A stretch of DNA of 64,000 bases, taken from NCBI RefSeq assembly GCF_002234675.1, contig NC_019866.2, positions 6,925,307 through 6,989,306 on the forward strand, in the 5' to 3' direction. The position numbers were made by a program, and so were the translations under genes. Every line of letters begins with the position of its first letter. The first letter of the stretch is position 1. Positions 1 to 37,973 of the stretch are shown one piece after another. This DNA is from Oryzias latipes. Its lineage: Eukaryota; Chordata; Actinopteri; Beloniformes; Adrianichthyidae. The notes beneath the pieces were generated by a model, which saw only the letters and a list, made by a program, of their open reading frames with translations, was not told where the DNA came from and did not search any database.

Positions 1-22638
<22,638 letters not shown>

Positions 22639-22800
22639 TTTCTGAGCGCAGCAGCAGCAGCACCAGCTTGGGCTCCTCGCTCAGACTGTGTCCGATGAGC
22701 GCGTGAGACGCTGAGGATGCTCGCCTCGTGAACGACTCCCACTGTGGAGCGGTGACCTCCGCTGTCATCCAGCAACACAACGTGGAAAAGTTGGAAAACT
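22639..22800 (-). promoter_or_regulatory. gpatch8 5' UTR and likely promoter
   Basis: Immediately upstream of the gpatch8 ATG the sequence becomes GC- and CpG-richer (about 22640-22770), with AGCAGCAGCAGCACC and several CG dinucleotides against an AT-rich background. The start site is not determinable by eye. No TATA box recognised. Confidence 0.5.
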
Positions 22801-23187
22801 GTGCCTGGAAAACTATAATCAACACATTTTGATAAATAAAATAAAATAAAAACTTTCATAACTGAGCAGATAAATGACCTTGTTCCATTAAAAAAATCAT
22901 ACAAATTTGTATTGTGTAAAATAAACTGATAGCAATGCTCTTTGGCAACAAATCTAATAATCTTTGAACACCTCTCAATTAATATTTAAAATTATGTCAC
23001 ATTTGTAAGGGATAAGTGCAACATAGTTGATTATAGTGTTGCCTAAAAAACTGGCTAACTTTATCTTCCAAACCCGCTTAGCAAAAAGTAGTTCTCTTGA
23101 AGTTTATTTTGACAAGTACACTAAATCTGAACAATTTAAGTTTACAATATGTATATAGCATACAAAAAGTAAACTTCAAATACACTG

Positions 23188-23262
23188 CCTCCCTTTTAGC
23201 ATAAACTAAGTTGTACTTGCAGTACACTAAAATGGACTACTTCTTGCTAAAAGGGAAGCCAA
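23188..23262. repeat. Short inverted repeat
   Basis: GCCTCCCTTTTAGCA near 23190 faces TGCTAAAAGGGAAGCC near 23247, a 15-bp inverted repeat with one mismatch and a short spacer. Possibly a MITE end or core. Confidence 0.5.
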
Positions 23263-23344
23263 AAGCAAAATTTCCCCTTCACTCTTTTTTGATGGATTGA
23301 ATGACTGACATTTGTAAGGCTATAAATCAATAAATTATGATTCA

Positions 23345-23432
23345 CTGCCAGAGCCTATTATCCTGGCCACTTGTGGGCGAAGGCAGGGGACGCCCTGGAC
23401 AGTTCACCAGTCTGTCACAGGGCATCATTCAA
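23345..23432. repeat. Fragment of a common teleost interspersed repeat
   Basis: Contains GGGCGAAGGCAGGGGACGCC and CTGGACAGTTCACCAGTCTG, matching the widespread fish repeat 'gggcgaaggcggggtacaccctggacaggtcgccagtctg'. Same family as part of 55675-55955. Confidence 0.6.
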
Positions 23433-23929
23433 TCATTCTCATATAAAATACAATTATTCTACAACCACAAATTGATTTAGTTGTTAAGCAAATACCTGCT
23501 TTTTTTAAGGGAAAAAACATGTAAGACTATAATTGTGTTAATCAAAGTTTTTACCCTGTGAAAACTGTTTTCATCTCCGAACAAACTGGTTTTAATTGGA
23601 GTTTGGCATATAATTTATAATTCAAATGTGTTGACTTGAAAATCCAATTATATTTTGAACTTGTCAGTGGATTTGTCGTGATGCTGCAGCCCTGAAAGTT
23701 TACAGAGACAAAGAAATTTTGCAAATGTATGATATCATTAATTTAACAAACAGCAGTCTCAGTTAAAAAATCATGTATGGCCACATCAACCTGGCACTTT
23801 GTCCCAAAGCTGATCCCACTCTGTGGTGGAACAGCATCTTATTCTATTAAGTTGGATTATTCTGGTATAAACAGCTAAAATATTAGAACTTCTTCATCAT
23901 CATACTGGTGCTATAGTTAATAATAATAT

Positions 23930-24251
23930 TGGATTGGATTTTTCTGCACTTTTCTTGGCACTCATGGCGCTTACAATGTATATCCATTATTCATTGATTC
24001 ATTCAGACTTTGTGATGGTGAACTACTGATGTGGCCCCAGCTGCCCTGGGGCAGACAGACAGAGACGGGGCTGCCAGTACTTGCTTATACCCTCTGACCA
24101 TCAACCAGACATTCATACACATTCATACACCAGTGGAGGGTGATGTGTCTTGCCCAAGGACACAACCTTTGAATGTGGGAAGTTGGGATCGAACCTCCGA
24201 CCCTTTGATCATTGGCTGACTTGCCCAACCAACTGAGGCACTGCCGCCCCA
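23930..24251 (-). mobile_element. tRNA-headed SINE (reverse orientation)
   Basis: Read on the minus strand from 24251: GGGCGGCAGTGCCTCAGTTG, then a pol III B-box GGTTCGATCCC, then GTGTCCTTGGGCAAGACACA, the body motif shared by many fish tRNA-SINEs. It continues to a degraded tail near 23930. Same general class as 29232-29480. Confidence 0.65.
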
Positions 24252-24364
24252 AGTTGGGTTTGGTTTACTCCAAACAGTAACACAATTTGATGGAGAAGAA
24301 ATCGTATAACTTGGGCTGAATCTAAATCACTCACAAACAAAAGATATCTATTCATAAGCTATTC

Positions 24365-24455
24365 ATCCACCCATGTTCATAACCCATTGAATCCCTATCT
24401 CGGTTATGGGGTTGCCTGAGCCAACCCAGCTAATGTTGGCTAGCTACCTCAAAGA
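24365..24455 (+). repeat. Fragment of a common teleost interspersed repeat
   Basis: Contains CCATTGAATCCCTATCTCGG and GCCTGAGCCAACCCAGCTAA, resembling 'ccgctgaatccctttcagggtcacggggtcgctggagccaacccagc' as also seen at 55675-55760. Confidence 0.55.
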
Positions 24456-24542
24456 ATGATGTTTCTACTGCTAGGGTTAACAGACATAATATGGTTAGGA
24501 CTCAACACAAAATGTTTTCCCTCCAAACACGGTGAGTTGTAT

Positions 24543-24660
24543 TTATACCAAAGAGTTCCATATCCGTTACATCTGACCACACAACATTCACCCAATGCTC
24601 CTCTGGATCATCCAGATGGTCTTTGACAATGTGGGAGAAAAACAACTCTAAAGATGGTGG
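24543..24660 (-). pseudogene. Tc1-like transposon fragment
   Basis: Shares CCTCTGGATCATCCAGATGG and the preceding CATCTGACCAC with the degenerate Tc1 element at 12700-13740. Too short and broken for a frame. Confidence 0.5.
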
Positions 24661-26589
24661 AAAATCATTATGTCAAGATCCTGAGGTGATTCCCTACCAA
24701 TAACAACTATGCTCCTTGATTAGTTGAGTAGGAGTGCTTGGGGGTGTGATCCTGGAAAATAGGTTTTAGCAGAATCCAGGGATTGTATTGGAGATCTTTG
24801 TCCAAAAGATTGCAGTATATATCTTAAGTAGCCTTGCAGTTTCCAGGGATCTGGTTGGAAATCCAAGCTTCCAATATAACTGGATAAACTTTTAAAATAT
24901 GCAACAACTTTTAAAAAGGAAAGGAAAAATGGCTAGAGAACCAGGAAAGAGAATACTGTTCAAGACAGAACAAACAGCCTTCAACTGCACAAAAATGATG
25001 TAGATGTTAGTTTTAAAGACAAATCTTTGGTCAACAACTGTAATTGTTTTTTTATTAAGTATATTTTTGGGGGGAACAAGATGTATAATCCCATAAAATC
25101 ACTAAGTCAAGATGTGTCTGTGTCAAAGCATTTTTGTACTGTTTGCAGTCAGTTGTTAAATCTTTTGTGCTTTAAACATATCAAAAAACATAATTTGCTA
25201 TGCAAAAGGGGGAAAAAAGGTGGTGTTCTGATCTCTGTCTCATAAACAGATTATATCATAAAAATAATATTTCGTTATGAACTTCAAAGTTTTTACTAGT
25301 TCACTGATGCTACTCTGTGCACATGAGAGCATCACGTATGTAAATGGAGCTGCCTTACAGTATTTCCACTAAACTTGAAACCTTTTACTCTTTTTCTTTT
25401 TATCAACACATTTTTTGTCATATATATATATAAAAAACAATTCTTTAATCCTGTAAGATTCTAAAATAATTCAATCTATTCAATCCAAAAACAGGAAACG
25501 CTTTAAAGAATAATTTATGTCGCCCCCATGTGGCAGATCTCTGCCAATACAAATGACTCCATTTGAATTTTGACATTTAACTCAAGATCAGTCCATTTAT
25601 TTACAAAAGCAAACTGGAGAAAAAGATGGAAAAAAATAACAATGAAGATATCCAGTTCAACAGTTTACAGCAAAATGTTTGCAAATAGGTTACTTGTGCC
25701 TGTTCTGCATCCATGACTCAGAAACATAATTTCCCAACTATTCCAAAAATGTTTCAAAGGACCAGCCTAAAATAACCGTTTTAAATAACTCCCGTTTTCG
25801 TCAAACCTTTGCTATAATGACACTGCTGTCGGGAAAGCCAAAGGAAATGTTGTTTACTTTAATTAGAAGGACAAATATTGTGTATAATATAGGGAAGTCT
25901 GGATTAAATTTAGGGTCAAAGATCAAGACTGCATGGAACTCAAACCAAGTAAAATGTTGGCATTTTTTGTGCAACAGTAAAAACTTTGAAATGTGGTTGA
26001 TATATTTGTGTGAATAAAACCCCAAGATTGTTCAATTTAGTATTTTTCTCGCTTGATAGACAGATTTAGTCTTAATAATTACATGGATCTCTGTAATAAG
26101 TGAAAGTTTTTATTGTTGCCAAGCACATTATTTCACACCAGAGAACTTTATAAATCTTCACCAAATGAAGTTGCAAAATCAAAGTTATTTTATAGATTTG
26201 TGGTTTTACCACCGAATTACAGGTGATACATAAGTAGACAAATTTACTCCAAGGGAACATTTTTTGTTCGACGACTCGTTAAATTGCAAAATAAAATGAA
26301 AAAGAAAAAATGTTTCTATTTATATTTCTTTTAAAGATAAATGCCATTTGTGTTTTATTTGGAGAACAGTTATTAAGTTTTCGTGGTGGATCATGGGGAC
26401 GCAGATGCTTTGAAAGATCAACAGGAAGTAAAAATAAAAAAAAGGTTATTTGTTTGAATATTTTAAAAATAATTTTGTACTCAATAACTAGTTTACCTAT
26501 TTTTTTTTTTTTAAATAAAACGGGGTTTTGTGTTGTGTCTAGGCTAATTCTTAACTTTAATTTAACAACAAACAAAAAAGTGAAGAAAA

Positions 26590-26681
26590 AAAGTTGCCGG
26601 GAGGGTTTTGCGCATGCGTAAGAACTTCCCAGCACTGGCGATGAGAAGACCGCATCGGTCGACGCCTTAAAAGAAGGTACG
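26590..26681 (+). promoter_or_regulatory. map3k14: Candidate map3k14 promoter and non-coding exon 1
   Basis: TGCGCATGCG, an NRF1-type palindrome, at 26609-26618 lies in a small CpG-rich patch. It is followed by a possible untranslated exon ending at 26681 before a strong donor (GGTAAGTAAA). The first coding exon of map3k14 has an acceptor just 5' of its ATG, so an upstream non-coding exon is required. A second candidate is at about 28430-28560. Confidence 0.45.
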
Positions 26682-28429
26682 GTAAGTAAACTGTATGTTT
26701 GATTTATGTTAAACTACTTACATTGCCGTTTTGTTGCCTACAAGAAAACAACAGTGACATAATGTTCTTTTTAAGCCCGAATTTAGTGTTTCGAGTGAAA
26801 TGAGTTAAATATTCGAGGCCAAGTTTAATCAGAAATGGCGCTGAATGCAGCTAGGAAAGTCACGGCTTCGGTCGGTGTAGTCACTCAGAGCGGACGATTT
26901 AACGCGATTAATTAATTTCAACTTTTTTTAGCAACTGTCTACTTTTGTTCCTTCTGTCAAACTAGTGAGACCTCGACAAATAAAGGATGTCGGATTTTAT
27001 TAAGGCTAGCGGTTCGTGTTTGCGACAGAATTACCTTTTTTTTAGTGCAGATGTTTCTGATTAAAACAAACCGCCGCTCTGGAGGCGACACCAGTTTTAG
27101 CATTCAGAGACCGGAAGTTCTTTCACAAGCACAAGACTGAGATTAAATGCATGTTGACATATCTCCACATGGTTTTTTAAAAACGTTTTAGCCACTCTCC
27201 ACAACTGATTGTTCACTGAAGGTAAAGTTTGGTTGTGTTTCTAAACCATTATTCAATTTCCTTTACAGAAGTCATTATTGTGCAAGCTTTTATTTTGTAA
27301 AACACTCTTGTTTACACGTCTCTTAAAAAACATTTCCTTTTTTTACATTTCAAAATAAAGTCTTTTTTGGGGTCTGACAAAACATGTTTAAGTTAGGGAA
27401 TAAAACATGGTGAGGTCGACTTCTTTATCTTTTAAGGTTTTGTGCACATAAAGGTTTATTTATCTGCACATAATGCTGGTTTAAAACCCCGAGCAGCAAA
27501 TGATCAAAGCTCCAGGCACTTTTGTTTACTGCCTGCAAATGACGAAAGTTCCTAAAATATTATCTTCATGCACCAGAAACAGATCAACCGAAATCATTCC
27601 TTTTCAAACACAATAAATCTCATAAAGCTCTGTAATTCTGTATTATACATCAGTGAAAGGGAAACTTGTTTAAGTAGAAAAAAGTTTATTTAAAGTAGAA
27701 ATCTGTCCTTGTTTATATAAAATGTTACAACATATTAATAACATTTTTCAAAATTGATTTATATAATATCTTTGTTAATAGGGCTGTTTTACACTTACTA
27801 AAATCAATAGGTTAATTTAAAACTAAATAAAAAAAGAAAAAAACGTTAGTTTAATGCTTTTGAACATTTGTATTAAATACAGATTATGCTATATTTATTA
27901 GCTAAAGACAAAATAACACATTTAAACTGAAACAGTTGAGGACGGTTTGTGTTTTTTTGAACCATGTTTCATATATCAGGAAGTGCTGCAGTCTGCATTT
28001 CCTGTGTTCATTTGTGGTTTTGGTCGGTTGTTTTGCTGCTCAACAGAAGAAAAAAAACAAGCGAGAGGAGAAGCTTCTCATTTTTAATTTACTCTGGAGA
28101 AAGTGCAAAAGTCATTTCAGATAGTGAACAGATTGCTACTCCTTTTATACATAGTAATGCTTTTTATTTCTTGGTAAACATTTATTTATCTAATTTATTT
28201 AAAGTCTGTAGTTTTTTTTAATCCTTTGTGCTCTGTCTCTTTACATATTGTTAAGATACAGAGCTCTATTTAAACATTTTGTATCTACAACAGCACAAGG
28301 GCAAAGCAAACAGTTCTGTTTAAAGAAGAGGAGAGGGAGGGGGGAATATGGGGAAGTAGATGCATTTCCCATAAGTCATTGTCAGCTATCCTCCTCCCCT
28401 TTGGCTGCGGGCCAGCTGAAAGCAGTGGA

Positions 28430-28560
28430 GAGACTTAGGGAGGCATTGCTGAAAGACATCAAGGACAAGGCAGAGAAATAGAGAACCTGTGTAAACTAGA
28501 CGAGGCTTTTTCTGCAAGGATCCTGTGGAGAGAAGCGACATTTCCGGTGGGGATTGATCG
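28430..28560 (+). other. map3k14: Alternative candidate non-coding first exon of map3k14
   Basis: A GC-richer purine-rich stretch ends GGGGATTGATCG before GTATGT at 28561, a good donor. Just upstream is CCTCCTCCCCTTTGGCTGCG. It has no coding potential of its own. Transcript data would be needed to choose between this and 26590-26681. Confidence 0.3.
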
Positions 28561-29231
28561 GTATGTTTGCTCTGCCTCACCAGCAGGGTTGATTTCTGCG
28601 GTTGTTTGTGCTGCACTCTGGGGTTTTTAGTTTCCTGTAACGTGTTAAACTTTTGTTGTGTGACAGTGCAGTGGTGTGATACGGAAATGGCGGCTGAAAT
28701 AGCTTCTTGCACTGCTCTACAAAATCTTGCAGAGCATGAAGCTGGCTAGGCTGGTTTCTTTCTTTCATGGTAGTTCTGTTAGTCATTAAGGGAAAAAGAT
28801 AGGCTTGTGAACAGAGGTGGAATCGTGTCAAGATGTCAGAGCTAATCTTGTGCTCCAATCAATGGGGATCGCTGATGCAACGGGCTGCAACTCTGCCCTC
28901 CTTAATGCCTTTCAAAGTCGGCAGTGCTGTGGTGAAAACGGTCTCAGAATGTGTCTGCTTTGTAAATGTTGCACAGTCACGTGTCCCTTTTATTGGAAAT
29001 TCGTCTCCACCTTGCTTCATTTCGAATACTTCCTCTGACTAAAACTGAGCTTGCTGTTAACAATACAGTTGCAACTGTCAAACGAAGGTTCAGGTTTGAA
29101 GTTCCGGTTTCTTCTTCTCTCTGTGAAAAATGTTGTTCCTTTTAAGCTTTGAGCTGAGGAGTATGCAGGGGACTAAATGTTTGCAACAAATGAGCCGTTT
29201 GTTCTAAATTAACCAGTCAGATAATATTCAT

Positions 29232-29480
29232 GGAAAATGTGGCGGCTGGGGTGCAGACGTGGAGCATAGTGCCTCCGATCGTAAGATCGCAGGTTTGGTT
29301 CCTGCCTCGTCAGACCACCATATGTCGAAGTGCCCTTGGGCAAGACATTTCATTGCTCCTGGTGGTTATAGGTTGGCATCAGTGATAAGCAGAGTGTGTG
29401 TGCATGAAGGAATGGGACTGTGACTGTAAAGCCCTTTAGGCCTTAAAGGAAGGTAGTAAAAGCGTTATATAAGTATATGC
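29232..29480 (+). mobile_element. tRNA-headed SINE
   Basis: Begins GGCGGCTGGGGTGCAGACGT, has a B-box-like GGTTTGGTTCC at 29292, and the body motif TGTCGAAGTGCCCTTGGGCA. It ends with TGTAAAGCCCTTTAGG and AAAGCGTTATATAAGTATAT, the usual fish SINE tail. Lies in the map3k14 upstream region (or 5' intron). Confidence 0.7.
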
Positions 29481-29708
29481 CTATTACCAATTACTGGAGC
29501 ATTCATGACTGTATGATAGCAAACGCATATTTGTGTGTTTTTTTTCCTACAAGCCTTGGTCATCTGCTAAACAATCCAGACATGTCACATATCAAATAAA
29601 ACCAAGGATCTGTCAGTTTAAACACAACAGACTTTGTGCCATCATGGGAAAGATGTGAAAAAAGAGGATTACATTTTTACAAAATGTACTTCCGTGTTTG
29701 TATTTCTG

Positions 29709-30049
29709 GATCATTGACTATATAGGAAAACTGGACTGAGTTATAAGTTGGCCAATCAGATACCTCACTCAGTAAAAGTATGTGGTTTCACCTCAAACAT
29801 TCATTTAAAGTGGTAGGGATGTGGACTTTTAATAAATTCAGTCCTGATTGGGGAGAGCAGTTACCATAGAAACTCAGACCAGCTTGGATCAATCACTACG
29901 TACTGATGGCTTTAACATGGCGGCATCCATATTGCATAAAAAATGGCAATTAAATTGACGTCATTTCATTGGAGCCATAAGTAAGTAAGCCATTTTCTAT
30001 GGGTGACATCACACGCACTCAGTCCAGTTCTCATTTGCAGTCAATGGTC
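29709..30049. mobile_element. MITE with long inverted ends
   Basis: The left end GATCATTGACTATATAGGAA followed by AACTGGACTGAG is inverted at the right end: read from 30049 on the minus strand it is GACCATTGACTGCAAATGAG followed by AACTGGACTGAG. About 340 bp and non-coding. No target duplication recognised. It lies about 420 bp upstream of the map3k14 start codon. Confidence 0.65.
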
Positions 30050-30470
30050 TGGCTTCACTGGTGATCACAGCCACTTTAGGTTGTGAATTTTGATTTAAAC
30101 TTTCAAGGAAAATAGCTGATTTATATTTTCAATTGTTGTAATTTGAACTAACATTCTATAGAATAATTTTATATAATATTTTTTCTCAAAATATAGAAGT
30201 GTAACATCTCTTTTTTTAAACAAACATGTAATCAAAGTTTGTATTTTTAGCTAGCATCATGTTGTAAAAAATGTTTGTGACTTTCACCGTCCCTCTGCAC
30301 AGCAGAATACGAGGAGCCCAAACTCGTACTTTCCAAGTATTAAAACATTTTGTTATTCAAACTCAGAGTGAACCGCTCTATGATGGTTTCTGTGTTTGTG
30401 TCTGATCAGACAGACTGATTTCAACAAATTCTAACTGAAACATTTTCTCCTTAAAGGTCCATCCAAAGAC

Positions 30471-36124
<5,654 letters not shown>

Positions 36125-36212
36125 TGACCTTTTAACGAGTCCCCATTTCATGTGAAATCTGTGAAGAAGGGGAGGGATGTGGCCTTTCTAAACTGCATGT
36201 TCAACTCAAGGC

Positions 36213-36218
36213 AATAAA
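36213..36218 (+). terminator. map3k14: map3k14 polyadenylation signal
   Basis: AATAAA 89 bp after the stop codon; a short 3' UTR. Confidence 0.75.
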
Positions 36219-36661
36219 AAAGAAACACAAAAACAAGTTGGCGTTTTTGATTTCCTTTTCTCACTTCTTCTCAAATTGTTTGCTGCATCATTGTCGCATA
36301 GCTGATCTTTATGGTGGCAACAGTTATAGCCATTGTAGTTCAGCTATTATCTCTATTTAGGATCAGTAAAAACAACCAGAGCAATTGAAATGTGAAACTA
36401 ATTTTAAAACAGGTTTCCAAGAACCAACTAGCTTTTACAGATTTTTTTTCGTCGTTTGAAGATCAAATTTCTGATAATGTTGCAGCTTCTTCCTGTTCGT
36501 CAAGAAAGCTTTAAGTACTTATGTGATTATGATCACAATTCCAGACAAAACAAATGTATTTTTAGGTCCTCTGCTGACTGTAAACTCCAGCTGTTTGTTC
36601 CTAATGTAACTAGTCTAACATGCAGAAATGTCTCATAGTGCAATTTGTAAGCATAAAAGAC

Positions 36662-36663
<2 letters not shown>

Positions 36664-36693
<30 letters not shown>
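36664..36693. repeat. AT microsatellite
   Basis: About 15 TA units between the map3k14 and bax 3' ends. Confidence 0.9.
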
Positions 36694-36696
<3 letters not shown>

Positions 36697-36791
36697 AATT
36701 AAACCATGAGTTAACAATTTCCATGAAGGACCTTTCTTTTTTGTGCTGATCTCAGCCCTGTTCTTAAATGACCACAGAAAGAGTTTCAAAA

Positions 36792-36797
36792 TTTATT
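36792..36797 (-). terminator. bax: bax polyadenylation signal
   Basis: AATAAA on the minus strand about 1.09 kb downstream of the bax stop, giving a 3' UTR of about 1.1 kb with no intervening gene. Confidence 0.55.
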
Positions 36798-37883
36798 ATA
36801 GTCGGCTTGTAGTTTTACAAATGTGATAGAAAAGGTGGAAAAAAAACAGATCATACCAAAGGGAATTCATTGTAAAAACGATGACAGCAAGGCACTGACA
36901 AACATGAAGACTGTAAAAAGGCCTTTTGACGAGCAGTTTTGAAAAAGGGCTGTAAAAATACAGAACTCTGAACGGTGATAGAGTGAGGTAAGTTTCTGCC
37001 TGGAGTCTGCAGCAAATCTTCAAAAACATGTTCAAACACAAAACCAAGAAGTGGGAAATTTCCATTTTCCCCCCCTGGGGGTCACTAAAGAAAGCAAAAA
37101 AAAAAAAAAGCCAATCGTTATTGAAGTGACATAAGATAATCGGACTCCTGTTAAGTGTAAACAAAAGCTTTACACAACTCCCAGACATGGCACTTCTGAA
37201 GGAAAAAAGATGGAAGACGGAGGGGACCACCGGGGCAGCTTTTAGCTGCCGTTTGTCGTAGTCACTTTTTTTTTCTCTCCCCACTTGATTTTGCTTCAAA
37301 GTACCAACTAGTGACTCACAAAAACGTCTCTTTATCTATGAGGGACCTCGCCCAAATCGGTTGGTGCCAGCAGATAATTACAGATCCTTGAAAAAGTACA
37401 AATACAGGTGAATGAGGTTCATCTTAACGTGCAGGCGTCAGGAGGAAACGGATGGAGTGAAGAGGATAAATAAGACAAGTGATAGTCTGACGGCAATGGA
37501 AGTTAAACAAAATACCAGAGAGGAATCTCTTCAGAGGATTCAACATTTTAGAGAGTCAAAAATGCTGGGACTCTCGTCGCACCAGGTATAAAATAAATTA
37601 TTTTAAAATGCATTCCCTCTTCCAAAGTGTCATTCGTTCCTTTCCGTGCGCATGTTCCCATGCTTGCTTCCTCTGTGACACTGCGGTTATGAGGGGGGTC
37701 ATCTCATCCAGTCCAACGTCCAGCTTCACATCAGATGCAGGCAGAAAGAGAGATCAGGTCTCAGAAGGTACAAATTCCTGCCGTCCAGATTGCTCGAACC
37801 GTAAATACGTCTGCTGACTTTCTTTCTTTCTTTGTTCCCGTTCTCCGAGTCGTCATGTTTCTTCGTCTGTCTCTGCTTTGCTC

Positions 37884-37973
37884 TCACATCTTGCGAATGA
37901 CCACCGCAGCGGTGAGAACGCCTGCAACAAAGACGGCCAACGTCTGCCAGCCAGGAGTGCCAAAGATGCCATC
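37884..37973 (-). CDS. bax: bax coding exon 6 (membrane anchor) and stop
   Basis: Residues 160-188 and TGA at 37884-37886. DGIFGTPGWQTLAVFVAGVL then TAAVVIRKM, the tail anchor. Confidence 0.95.
   Translation of the reverse strand, partial: DGIFGTPGWQTLAVFVAGVLTAAVVIRKM

Larger units (their letters stand above)
22800..26600. other. Intergenic region between gpatch8 and map3k14
   Basis: About 3.8 kb between the divergent gpatch8 and map3k14 genes. No gene seen. Holds repeat fragments: a small palindrome (23188-23262), interspersed-repeat pieces (23345-23432 and 24365-24455), a reverse SINE (about 23930-24251) and a Tc1 fragment (24543-24660). Confidence 0.75.
36125..36790. other. Convergent 3' ends of map3k14 and bax
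   Basis: About 660 bp holding the map3k14 3' UTR, an AT dinucleotide run and the presumed bax polyadenylation site. The two poly(A) signals are about 575 bp apart and face each other. No gene. Confidence 0.75.

Noticed and set aside
36796-37299. 167-codon minus-strand frame
   Set aside because: Falls in the presumed bax 3' UTR, low-complexity and with no recognisable domain.
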